Assembly: GCA_964518305.1 (NCBI GenBank) | Contig: CAZFDK010000004.1 | Coordinates: 46,708-110,707 of the forward strand | Length of the DNA: 64,000 nt | From: Caribbeanibacter sp964518305 | Lineage (GTDB): Bacteria; Gemmatimonadota; Gemmatimonadetes; Palauibacterales; Palauibacteraceae | Direction: 5' to 3' | Shown: one piece after another, positions 42,565-50,858 of the stretch | Layout of the letters: the number at the start of each line of letters is the position of its first letter | How positions within the stretch are numbered: position 1 is the stretch's first letter | Position numbers and translations under genes: made by a program | Notes under the pieces: model-generated | Told to the model about the DNA's origin: nothing | Databases searched by the model: none | Seen by the model: the letters and a program-made list of their open reading frames with translations, nothing else

Positions 42565-44072
42565 CCTCGCTCGGCGAGGCCGTTCGGCGTCCGCTGGCGG
42601 CGATGGAGCGGGTCGTCACGGAGGCGGGACGCCGGCCGCGAGTACGCGAGTACGGAGTGGTCCGCTCCGTCGACTCGGACGTCGTTCGCGTATCGGGACT
42701 CTCCGGGGCCGGCCGCGACGAGCTGCTCCGTTTTCCGGGCGGTGAGGTGGGCCTGGCCTTCGACCTCGACCCGGGCGGGATCGGGGTCGTGCTCCTGGAT
42801 TCGGCCCGGGGGGTCGAGGCCGGACAGGAAGTCCGCCGCACCGGGAGGCAGTTCGACGTGCCGGTGGGGGAGGAGCTCCTGGGACGAGTGGTGGACGGGG
42901 GCGGGCGTCCCCTGGACGACCGGGGCCCGGTGGGTGCCGCGCACCGACTCCCCGTGCATCGGGAAGCGCCTCCGATCATGAGCCGTGCCCCGGTGTCGGA
43001 GCCGCTGCAAACCGGCGTGAAGGCCGTGGACGCCCTGGTACCCGTGGGGCGCGGGCAGCGGGAGCTCGTGGTGGGTGACCGACAGACCGGCAAGACCACG
43101 CTGGCGGTGGACACGATCGTGAACCAGGCGACGTCCGGCGTGCCGTGCGTCTACTGCGCCCTGGGACAGCGGACTGCCGCGGTGGCTCGGGTCCTGGAGC
43201 ACCTGCGGCAGTCGGGGGCCATGGAGAACAGCGTCGTCGTGGTGGCCGGCGGAGACGACCCCCCGGCGCTCCAGTACGTGGCCCCCTATGCGGCGACCTC
43301 CATGGCCGAGCACTTCACCGAGAACGGCCGTGACGTCCTCGTCGTCTACGACGACCTGACCCGTCACGCACGCGCTTACCGCGAGCTGTCCCTCCTGCTT
43401 CGGCGACCGCCGGCCCGTGAGGCGTTTCCGGGCGACGTGTTCCACGTCCAAGCCCGACTCCTGGAACGCGCCACCCGGCTCAGGGAGGAGGAGGGCGGCG
43501 GGTCCCTGACCGCGCTGCCCGTGGTGGAGACGGAAGCGCAGAACCTGTCGGCGTACATCCCCACGAACCTGATCTCCATCACCGACGGCCAGATCTACCT
43601 GTCCCCGGAGCTCTTCCGCCGGGGCATGCTGCCGGCGGTGGACGTGGAGCGCTCGGTCTCGCGGGTGGGGGGACGGGCGCAGCTCCCGGCCTATCGCGAG
43701 GTCGTGGCCGACCTGAAGCTGGCGTACTCGCAGTTCCTGGAGCTGGAAGTCTTCTCGCGCTTCTCAACCCAGCTGGACGAGGAGACGCGGGCGAAGCTGG
43801 AGAGGGGCAGGCGGGTGCGGGAGGTGCTCAAGCAGCGCGAGGGCGAGCCGGTCCCGCCCGCCGAGCAGGTGGCGGTCCTGCTGGCGGCCACGGCCGGCGC
43901 GCTGGACGAGGTCCCGCTGGAGGAGATCGGGGCCGCCGAGCGTCGCGTGCGCTCGGCGGTCCGCGACAAACTGCCCGATCTGTGCGAGCGCATCGAGGAG
44001 GGGGTGGAGCTGGCCGAGAACGACGTCGATCGCCTGCTGGAGGCCGTCCGGACGGCGGCGGCCCGGGGCTGA
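42561..44072 (+). CDS. atpA: N-ATPase F1 subunit alpha
   Basis: 503 residues, GTG overlapping the atpF stop. It has the P-loop GDRQTGKT (172-179), PLQTGVKAVDALVPVGRGQRELV, VYDDLTRHARAYRELSLLLRRPP and the VETEAQNLSAYIPTNLISITDGQIYL segment near the non-catalytic site. Sequence is clearly alpha rather than beta (Gln in the P-loop). The gene is followed 10 bases later by atpG. Confidence 0.96.
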   Translation: MTSLGEAVRRPLAAMERVVTEAGRRPRVREYGVVRSVDSDVVRVSGLSGAGRDELLRFPGGEVGLAFDLDPGGIGVVLLDSARGVEAGQEVRRTGRQFDVPVGEELLGRVVDGGGRPLDDRGPVGAAHRLPVHREAPPIMSRAPVSEPLQTGVKAVDALVPVGRGQRELVVGDRQTGKTTLAVDTIVNQATSGVPCVYCALGQRTAAVARVLEHLRQSGAMENSVVVVAGGDDPPALQYVAPYAATSMAEHFTENGRDVLVVYDDLTRHARAYRELSLLLRRPPAREAFPGDVFHVQARLLERATRLREEEGGGSLTALPVVETEAQNLSAYIPTNLISITDGQIYLSPELFRRGMLPAVDVERSVSRVGGRAQLPAYREVVADLKLAYSQFLELEVFSRFSTQLDEETRAKLERGRRVREVLKQREGEPVPPAEQVAVLLAATAGALDEVPLEEIGAAERRVRSAVRDKLPDLCERIEEGVELAENDVDRLLEAVRTAAARG

Positions 44073-44082
44073 AGGGACCGCC

Positions 44083-45015
44083 ATGGAGAGGAAGGAGCGG
44101 CTTCGGAAGCGGGTGGACGCGGCGGAGAGTCTGCATTCGATCGCCGGAGCCATGAAGGCCCTGGCCTCGGTCCGGATCCGGGGGTTCCGGGACGCCGTCG
44201 CCTCCCTGGAGGAGTATCGCGCCAGCCTGGAGCTCGGGTTCCAGGTGGCGCTACGGGACGTCCCCGGCGGGCGGCGGGCGGGACGCGCCGCGGCGGGCGC
44301 GCTCGTCGAGGAGCAGGAGGGGAGGCCGGCAGGCGTCGTGATCTTCGGGTCGGACCTGGGGCTCGTCGGTCAGTTCAACGAGCGGATCGCCTCGTTCGCC
44401 GCCGCCCGCCTCCGGGAACGGGACGATCCGGTGCGGGTGGCAGCGGTGGGCAGGCGGCTGGTGCCCCATCTGCGGAGCCACGGCGTGGAGCCGGCGACCG
44501 TCCTGCCGGTGGCCGCCGGCTCCTCCCGCCTTACGGGGCTCGCCCGTGAGCTCCTGCTCACCGTCGAGCGGTGGCGAGGCGAGGGAGCGGAGCGGGTGGC
44601 GGTCACGCACCACGCCTACCGCCGTGGAACCTCCTACGGGCCCCGCTGGCAGCTTCTCCTCCCCCTGGACCCGGCCTGGCTGGCCGAGCTCGTGGACCGG
44701 CCGTGGCCCACGCGGGTGATTCCCACGTACCGGGCTCCCTGGGAAACGCTGTTCGGCTTCCTCGTCCGCGAGCATCTCAACGTCTCCATGGTCCGGGCGG
44801 CGGCGGAGTCCCAGGCCTCCGAGCATGCGGGCCGGCTGGCCGCCATGGAGCGGGCCGAGAGCCGGATCGAGGAGCACGTGGGGCAGCTGCGGCAGGAGCT
44901 CAGGGACCGGCGACAGGAGGCGATCACCGAGGAGTTGATGGACCTGATGACCGGATACCGGGCGGCCGAGGAGGGAGAGGAGCGGCGCAGGGGCCGTCGC
45001 GAAGGCGAGCCGTGA
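44083..45015 (+). CDS. atpG: N-ATPase F1 subunit gamma
   Basis: 310 residues, ATG start. The rotor shaft helices are visible at both ends: RKRVDAAESLHSIAGAMKALASVRIRGF near the N-terminus and ASEHAGRLAAMERAESRIEEHVGQLRQELRDRRQEAITEELMDLMTGYRA near the C-terminus. The central Rossmann part is more diverged than in housekeeping gamma, as usual for N-ATPases. It ends the operon; the next gene is convergent, 8 bases away. Confidence 0.93.
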   Translation: MERKERLRKRVDAAESLHSIAGAMKALASVRIRGFRDAVASLEEYRASLELGFQVALRDVPGGRRAGRAAAGALVEEQEGRPAGVVIFGSDLGLVGQFNERIASFAAARLRERDDPVRVAAVGRRLVPHLRSHGVEPATVLPVAAGSSRLTGLARELLLTVERWRGEGAERVAVTHHAYRRGTSYGPRWQLLLPLDPAWLAELVDRPWPTRVIPTYRAPWETLFGFLVREHLNVSMVRAAAESQASEHAGRLAAMERAESRIEEHVGQLRQELRDRRQEAITEELMDLMTGYRAAEEGEERRRGRREGEP

Positions 45016-45023
45016 CCGGAGGC

Positions 45024-46397
45024 TCAGCCGCCGGTCTCGGCGATCACCCGCTCCCGCACGTCGTGCTCGTACTCGGCCAGCTCCCGCGATACCTCCACGG
45101 GGTAGGGCCGCTCGGCGGGCTCGACGCGTCCAATCCTCTCCGGCAGGCGCTCCAGCTCCAGGCGGCAGCGCTCGCGCGCCTCGTCCAGGTCGGTGCGCCC
45201 GGCCGACGTCCGCTCTCCGTCGTCCATGACGGTGCGGAGGAGCGGTCGGCCCTGCGGCGGTTCCTCGCCCTGCCGGGCGATCACGTCGCCCGCGTACTCG
45301 CCGTCCTCCTCGCGCCGGTAGACCTGCTTGGGCCCGGGGAGGATCTTCTTGCCGGTCGACAGCTTGAGGCGTCCCCGGCCGGCGTAGGCGGTGAGCTTGT
45401 AGGCCATGTCCAGGGAGGGCGCGTCCCGGGCGGTGCCCATCCGCGTCCCGACGCCGAAGCCGGTGATGGGAGCGTCCCTCTCCACGATCTCGGCGATCTC
45501 GTGCTCGTCCAGCCCCCCGGAGGCGAAGATCTCGATTTCCTCCAGGCCCGCCCGATCCAGGATCTCCCGTGCTTCGAAGGCCAGCTGGGCCAGGTCGCCG
45601 GAATCCAGGCGCACGGCCCGCACGCGGAAGTCGTCCCCGAGCTCCTGCCCCAGCTCCACGACCTTTCGGACGCCGTCCAGCGTGTCATAGGTGTCCACCA
45701 GGAGAACGGTGTCCGGGTACTCCTCCGCGAACGCCCGAAAGGCCTCCAGCTCGTCGTCGTGAGACTGCACGTAGCTGTGGGCCATGGTTCCGGTGATCGG
45801 TACGCCGTAGGCCTGTCCCGCCAGCACGTTGCTGGTGGCCGCGACCCCGGCGATGTGGTAGGCCCGGGCCCCCTTCATCCCTGCGTCGGTTCCGTGCATC
45901 CGCCGGAGGCCGAAGTCGACCACGGCCCGCTCGCCGGCCGCCTCCACGATCCGGGCGGCCTTGGACGCCAGGACGCTCTGGAAGTGCACCTGGTTCATGA
46001 CGAACGTCTCCGCCAGCTGGGCCTCCGGCATCGGACCGGTGACCTCGAGCAGCGGCTCGTACGGGAAGACCGCCGTGCCCTCGGGCATGGCGCGGACGCG
46101 GCCCGTGAACTCGAAGTCGGCGAGCCAGTCCACGAACCCGCGGCTGAATTCCTCGCGACCGGCCAGGTACTCGAGCCCCTCCTCCGGGAAGCTCACCCTC
46201 TCGAGGTACCGGAGGGCGTCGTCGAGCCCGGCGGCCACGATGTAGTCGCGGGACTCGGGGAGGCGGCGGTAGTAGAGGCTGAACACCGCGTCCCGATCCA
46301 TACCCTCGCGCCAGTAGGCCTGGAGCATCGTGAGCTCGTACAGATCCGTCAGGAGGGCGGCGTTCCGGTCGTCCACCCATGGGGTCGGCTCGTCCAT
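45024..46397 (-). CDS. pncB: Nicotinate phosphoribosyltransferase
   Basis: 457 residues from ATG 46397, with GAGGTGAGC upstream. It converts nicotinate and PRPP to nicotinate mononucleotide (NAD salvage). Family motifs: NAALLTDLYELTMLQAYWREGM, YEPLLEVTGPMPEAQLAET, FGLRRMHGTDAGMKGARAYHIAG, HSYVQSHDDELEAF, LLVDTYDTLDGVRK, RLDSGDLAQLA and ASGGLDEHEI. PncB2 (Rv0573c) is DosR-regulated and lies next to the CapA gene in M. tuberculosis. NAD supply may also serve the NAD+-dependent ligase here. Divergent from the trehalose cassette. Confidence 0.94.
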   Translation of the reverse strand: MDEPTPWVDDRNAALLTDLYELTMLQAYWREGMDRDAVFSLYYRRLPESRDYIVAAGLDDALRYLERVSFPEEGLEYLAGREEFSRGFVDWLADFEFTGRVRAMPEGTAVFPYEPLLEVTGPMPEAQLAETFVMNQVHFQSVLASKAARIVEAAGERAVVDFGLRRMHGTDAGMKGARAYHIAGVAATSNVLAGQAYGVPITGTMAHSYVQSHDDELEAFRAFAEEYPDTVLLVDTYDTLDGVRKVVELGQELGDDFRVRAVRLDSGDLAQLAFEAREILDRAGLEEIEIFASGGLDEHEIAEIVERDAPITGFGVGTRMGTARDAPSLDMAYKLTAYAGRGRLKLSTGKKILPGPKQVYRREEDGEYAGDVIARQGEEPPQGRPLLRTVMDDGERTSAGRTDLDEARERCRLELERLPERIGRVEPAERPYPVEVSRELAEYEHDVRERVIAETGG

Positions 46398-46644
46398 GCT
46401 CACCTCGTATCGATGGCTCTCTCGGCCCGGCGTCGGAGATTCGGCCCGGGAGCGGGCGCGCACCTGGCGTCCGGGACGGCGATGGCGCTCGGGGCCATCC
46501 CGTGCAAACACGCTGCCGGGGTCCCGGGTAGATTGAGCCGGAGACGTGGGCGAGCAGCGAGAGTCGGTTCGGCCGGCCGGGAGTCCCCCGCCGGCGATTC
46601 GTCCCGACCGGGGACGGCGCAACAGACAACGGCTGGAGATCACC

Positions 46645-47508
46645 ATGACGAGCGACGCGAGCACGAGGCGGACGGAATCCGAGTCGGAGACGGTGCTACG
46701 TCCCGGGGAGCTGGACGCCGTGATCTTCGACCTGGACGGCGTCCTGACCGATACGGCGGAGGCGCACTTCCGCGCCTGGAAGGAGACCTTCGACCGGTTC
46801 CTGGAGGAGCGTGCCGAGGAGCGCGGTACACCCGTCGAGCCCTTCACCCGCAACGACTACCGTCGTCACGTCGACGGGAAGCCCCGGTACGAGGGTGCGC
46901 GGGACTTTCTCCGGGCGCGGGGCATCGAGCTGCCGTTCGGGGACCCCGGGGACTCGCCCGGCGAGGAATCGGTGTGCGCCCTGGGGAACCGGAAGAACGA
47001 GCGCTATCGGAGCCGGCTCGAGGAGGGGGAGCTCGAGCCGTTCGCGAGCTCCGTGGATCTCGTCCGTCGGATTCGATCGGCGGGGGCGCCCACGGCGGTG
47101 GTGACGTCGAGCCGCAACGGGCGGCAGGTGCTGGACGCCTCCGGGATCGCGGAGCTGTTCGACGCGGTGGTGGACGGCACGGACCTGGCCGACGATCCGT
47201 CGCTGACGGGAAAGCCGGCTCCGGACCTCTTCCTCGAGGCCGCCCGCCGGGTCGACGCGGAGCCCGGACGGTCCGTCGTCGTCGAGGACTCCTCGGCGGG
47301 AGTCGAGGCCGGCCGGCGCGGCGACTTCGGGCTCGTCATCGGAGTCGCTCGCGACCGGGGGGGCGAGGACCTGGAGCGGGCGGGCGCGGATCTCGTGGTC
47401 AGGGACCTCGGCGGTGTTCCCGTGTCCTCGGGTCACGGCCGGCAGGCGAGCCGCGACCGGAGGGACGAGGAGCAAGAAGCTCCCGACGGGGCCGGCAGGG
47501 ACCGGTGA
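46645..47508 (+). CDS. HAD-family hydrolase, beta-phosphoglucomutase-like
   Basis: 287 residues from ATG 46645 with GGAGATCACC upstream. HAD motifs: VIFDLDGVLTDTAEAHFRAWKETFD (Asp 29 and Asp 31), TAVVTSSRNG, GKPAPDLFLEAAR and VVVEDSSAGVEAGRRG. The pattern fits beta-phosphoglucomutase or a related sugar phosphatase. In M. tuberculosis OtsB1 (Rv2006) the equivalent domain is fused to the phosphatase and GH65 domains. It could convert beta-glucose-1-phosphate from GH65 to glucose-6-phosphate. The stop overlaps the otsB start. Confidence 0.9.
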   Translation: MTSDASTRRTESESETVLRPGELDAVIFDLDGVLTDTAEAHFRAWKETFDRFLEERAEERGTPVEPFTRNDYRRHVDGKPRYEGARDFLRARGIELPFGDPGDSPGEESVCALGNRKNERYRSRLEEGELEPFASSVDLVRRIRSAGAPTAVVTSSRNGRQVLDASGIAELFDAVVDGTDLADDPSLTGKPAPDLFLEAARRVDAEPGRSVVVEDSSAGVEAGRRGDFGLVIGVARDRGGEDLERAGADLVVRDLGGVPVSSGHGRQASRDRRDEEQEAPDGAGRDR

Positions 47509-48338
47509 CGTCTCCGGGGAAGACCGGGGCCGCCATTCGGCGCCTGCCGTCGGCCCTGGAGAGGCGGGACGAGATAGCGGAGCGGATCGGAGATCGGACG
47601 CCGGCGCTCTTCCTGGACTACGACGGCACGCTCACGCCCATCGTCGAGGATCCCGCCGAGGCGGCGATTCCCGCGGAGACGCGCGACGTCCTCCGCACCA
47701 TGGCAGAGGGGACGCCGGTTGCCGTGATCAGCGGCCGCGACCTGGACGAGGTGCGTCGGATGGTCGGGGTCGGGGGTCTCTGGTACGCCGGGAGCCACGG
47801 CTTCGACCTGGCGGGCCCGCAGGGCGACCGTGAGCAGAGAGCCACCGACGCAGTGCCGGCGCTGGACGAGGCCGAAGAGGAGCTCCGCCGAACCGTCGAG
47901 GCGGAATTCCCGGGCGCCCGGGTGGAGCGAAAGCGCTTCGCCCTGGCCGTCCACTACCGGACCATGGATCCGCAGCCGGTGCCGGACCTGCGCCGTCGGG
48001 TCGAACAGGTCGCCGCCGACCATCCGGAGCTGCGGGTCTCCGGCGGAAAGAAGATCTTCGAGGTTCGACCCGACGAGGACTGGGACAAGGGGCGCGCCGT
48101 CCTGTGGCTCTGGGACGTCCTGGATCTCCGCCCTGCCTCCCATCATGCGATCTACATCGGAGACGACGTCACGGACGAGGACGTGTTTCGGGTGCTGGGC
48201 GACCGGCTGCCGGGAACCGGGATCGTCGTCCGGGGCGAGGACGACGGCCGCGAGTCTCGCGCGGACTATTCACTGGCCGACCCGGGGGAAGTTCGCGCGT
48301 TCCTCGATCTCATCTCGACGGGGGGAGCAGAACGATGA
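47505..48338 (+). CDS. otsB: Trehalose-6-phosphate phosphatase
   Basis: 277 residues, GTG overlapping the preceding stop. HAD IIB-type phosphatase: ALFLDYDGTLTPIVEDPAEA with Asp 38 and Asp 40, PVAVISGRDLDEVRRMV, WYAGSHGFDLAGP, KRFALAVHYRTMDPQ, GGKKIFEVRPDEDWDKGRAVLWL and IYIGDDVTDEDVFRVL. It completes trehalose synthesis after OtsA. The stop overlaps the GH65 start (ATGA), so the three-gene cassette is tightly coupled. Confidence 0.95.
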   Translation: MTSPGKTGAAIRRLPSALERRDEIAERIGDRTPALFLDYDGTLTPIVEDPAEAAIPAETRDVLRTMAEGTPVAVISGRDLDEVRRMVGVGGLWYAGSHGFDLAGPQGDREQRATDAVPALDEAEEELRRTVEAEFPGARVERKRFALAVHYRTMDPQPVPDLRRRVEQVAADHPELRVSGGKKIFEVRPDEDWDKGRAVLWLWDVLDLRPASHHAIYIGDDVTDEDVFRVLGDRLPGTGIVVRGEDDGRESRADYSLADPGEVRAFLDLISTGGAER

Positions 48339-50845
48339 CGGGTGTCGGGGCGTCCGGCTCCACCCGGGCCGAGAGCCTGGTGGCCGACGACCTCTTCGCG
48401 TCCCGGAAGGTGCGGGAGAACCTGCGCGCGGCCACGGACGGCTGGTGCCTGGTCTACACGGGCTTCGATCCGGCGGCCGAGGGACTGCGGGAGGCCCTCT
48501 GCACCCTGGGCAACGGCCACTACTGCACGCGGGGCGCCGCTCCCGAGGCGCAGGCGGACGGGGTCCATTACCCGGGCACCTACCGGGCCGGCTGCTACGA
48601 CCGCCTGGCCACGACGATCGCAGGCGAGACGGTCACCAACGAGAGCCTGGTGAATCTCCCGAACTGGCTGCCCCTGGACCTCAGGGTCCAGGACGGCCCG
48701 TGGCTCGACCTGGAGCGGCTGGAGATCCTCGACTACCGCCAGGAGCTGGATCTCAGGACGGGCGTCCTGACCCGGCGCCTTCGGTACCGGGACGACAGGG
48801 GACGCGAGACGGCAGTTCGCCAGCGACGCTTCGTCAGCATGGACAGGAGCCATCGGGCCGGGCTGGAGACCGAGGTCACCGCCGAGAACTGGTCCGGCGA
48901 GCTGGAGGTCCGGACCGGCCTGGACGCCCGGGTGGAGAACGCCGGCGTCGCGCGGTACCGGGAGCTGGAGGGCAGGCACCTCGTGCCGGCGGGCACGGAC
49001 CTGCCGGACGAGGAGAGCATGCTCCTCCGGGCCCGAACCGTCCAGTCCCGGATCGGCGTGGCCGAGAGTGCCCGCTTCCGGATCCGGCGGGACGGCGAGC
49101 GCCTGGCGCCGGACCGTGACCGGGAGCGCCAGCCGGGCTACGTGGCCGACCGCCTCTCGATTCCGATCTCGGAGGGACAGTCGGCCACGCTCGAGAAGAT
49201 GGTGACGCTGTTCACGGGCCGGGACCCCACGGTCGCCGAGGCCGGCGAGGCCGCGCGCCGGGAGCTGGAGCGCACCGCGAGCTTCGGCGAGGAGCTGGAG
49301 CGCCACCGACTGGCCTGGCGGCACCTCTGGCGACGCTTCGAGATCGGGACGGAGCTCGAGGGGCGGGGCGAGGACTGGACCAACTCGGTCCTCCGTCTTC
49401 ACCTCTTCCATCTGCTCCAGACCGCATCGGAGCACACCAGGGACCTGGACACCGGCGTGCCTGCCCGGGGATGGCACGGCGAGGCGTACCGGGGACACAT
49501 CTTCTGGGACGAGCTCTTCATCCTTCCGTTGCTCGACTTCCGGGCGCCGCAGGTGAGCCGGGAGCTCCTCCGCTACCGATACCGCCGGCTTCCCGAAGCG
49601 CGCCGATCGGCCCGGGAGGCCGGCTACGCCGGGGCGATGTTCCCGTGGCAGAGCGGCAGCGACGGACGCGAGGAGAGCCAGGAGTTCCACCTGAACCCGG
49701 AGTCCGGCCGGTGGATCCCGGACGAGACCCACCTGCAGCGGCACATCAACACCGCCATCCCGTTCAACGTCTGGCGGCACTACCGGGTCAGCGGTGACCT
49801 GGACTTTCTCGACGCCTTCGGTGCCGAGATCATGGCGGAGACGGCCCGCTTCTGGGCCAGCATCGCGGAGTACAGCGAGAAGCGGGGCCGCTACGAGATC
49901 CGCGGCGTGGTCGGTCCCGACGAGTACCACACCTCCTACCCGGACGCCGACGAGCCCGGGCTGGACAACAACGCCTACACGAACGTCATGGCCGCCTGGA
50001 CGCTCTCACGGGCGGCAGAGGCCCTCGAGGAGCTTCCGGACTACCGTGCGGAGGAGCTGCGGGAGCGGCTGGAGATCGACGATGCCGAGCTGGAGCTGTG
50101 GGACGAGGTTAGCCGCAGGATGTTCGTGCCGTTCCACGGCGAGGGGAACAGGATCATCAGCCAGTTCGAGCGCTACGAGGAGCTCGAGGAGTTCGACTGG
50201 GAGGAATACCGCGAGCGCTACGACGACATCCAGAGGCTGGACCGCATCCTGGAGGCGGAGGGCGATACCCCGAATCGATACAGGGCATCGAAGCAGGCCG
50301 ACGTCCTGATGCTCTTCTACCTCTTCTCGGCCGAGCAGCTGACGGAGCTCTTCGCACGGCTCGGCTACGACTTCGATCCGGAGTGGATCCCGCGGAACGT
50401 CGAGTACTACATGGAGCGAACCTCCCACGGCTCCACGCTCAGCGGGGTCGTCCACTCGTGGGTCCTCTCCCGGACGGACCGGGAGCGCTCCTGGCGCTTC
50501 TTCTGCGAGAGTCTGGTCAGCGACGTGGGCGACATCCAGGGTGGGACGACGCCGGAGGGGATCCACCTGGGGGCCATGGCCGGGACCGTGGACCTGCTGC
50601 AGCGGTGCTACTCCGGGCTGGAGCTCCGCGGCGAGCGGCTGTACTTCGATCCTCAGCTGCCGAAGGAGCTGGAAGAGATCTCCTTCCGGATTCGGTTCCG
50701 GGGACACTGGCTCGACGTCACGGCCACCTCCGGACGCCTTCGGGTCGAGGCCGGGCCGGGAACGGCACCGCCTGTGACCGTGGGGGTGGCGGACGGCAGC
50801 GAGACCGAGATCGGACCGGACGGGTGGCACGAGTTCGAGCTGTGA
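48335..50845 (+). CDS. Glycoside hydrolase family 65 (trehalose/maltose phosphorylase-like)
   Basis: 836 residues, ATG overlapping the otsB stop. An N-terminal beta-sandwich (ALCTLGNGHYCTRGAAPEA, GRETAVRQRRFVSMDRSH) is followed by the (alpha/alpha)6 barrel with GWHGEAYRGHIFWDELFILPLL, AMFPWQSGSDGREE, and the catalytic acid Glu 530 in VVGPDEYHTS, then KQADVLMLFYLF and ERTSHGSTLS. GH65 enzymes of this type phosphorolyse trehalose or related disaccharides to beta-glucose-1-phosphate and glucose. The products are handled by the adjacent HAD protein and by glucokinase. Confidence 0.93.
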   Translation: MTGVGASGSTRAESLVADDLFASRKVRENLRAATDGWCLVYTGFDPAAEGLREALCTLGNGHYCTRGAAPEAQADGVHYPGTYRAGCYDRLATTIAGETVTNESLVNLPNWLPLDLRVQDGPWLDLERLEILDYRQELDLRTGVLTRRLRYRDDRGRETAVRQRRFVSMDRSHRAGLETEVTAENWSGELEVRTGLDARVENAGVARYRELEGRHLVPAGTDLPDEESMLLRARTVQSRIGVAESARFRIRRDGERLAPDRDRERQPGYVADRLSIPISEGQSATLEKMVTLFTGRDPTVAEAGEAARRELERTASFGEELERHRLAWRHLWRRFEIGTELEGRGEDWTNSVLRLHLFHLLQTASEHTRDLDTGVPARGWHGEAYRGHIFWDELFILPLLDFRAPQVSRELLRYRYRRLPEARRSAREAGYAGAMFPWQSGSDGREESQEFHLNPESGRWIPDETHLQRHINTAIPFNVWRHYRVSGDLDFLDAFGAEIMAETARFWASIAEYSEKRGRYEIRGVVGPDEYHTSYPDADEPGLDNNAYTNVMAAWTLSRAAEALEELPDYRAEELRERLEIDDAELELWDEVSRRMFVPFHGEGNRIISQFERYEELEEFDWEEYRERYDDIQRLDRILEAEGDTPNRYRASKQADVLMLFYLFSAEQLTELFARLGYDFDPEWIPRNVEYYMERTSHGSTLSGVVHSWVLSRTDRERSWRFFCESLVSDVGDIQGGTTPEGIHLGAMAGTVDLLQRCYSGLELRGERLYFDPQLPKELEEISFRIRFRGHWLDVTATSGRLRVEAGPGTAPPVTVGVADGSETEIGPDGWHEFEL

Positions 50846-50858
50846 CGGTCCGGTCAGC

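Noticed and set aside
41706..43451. Long Ser/Arg-rich minus-strand frame opposite atpF/atpA
   Set aside because: Low-complexity Ser/Arg composition is the typical antisense of Glu/Leu-rich coding sequence; no ribosome binding site or family.
44571..48338. A 1255-codon plus-strand open frame
   Set aside because: Only its last 277 codons are real (otsB). The rest is the antisense of the pncB gene and extension through the gap and HAD gene; GC-rich DNA keeps such frames open.
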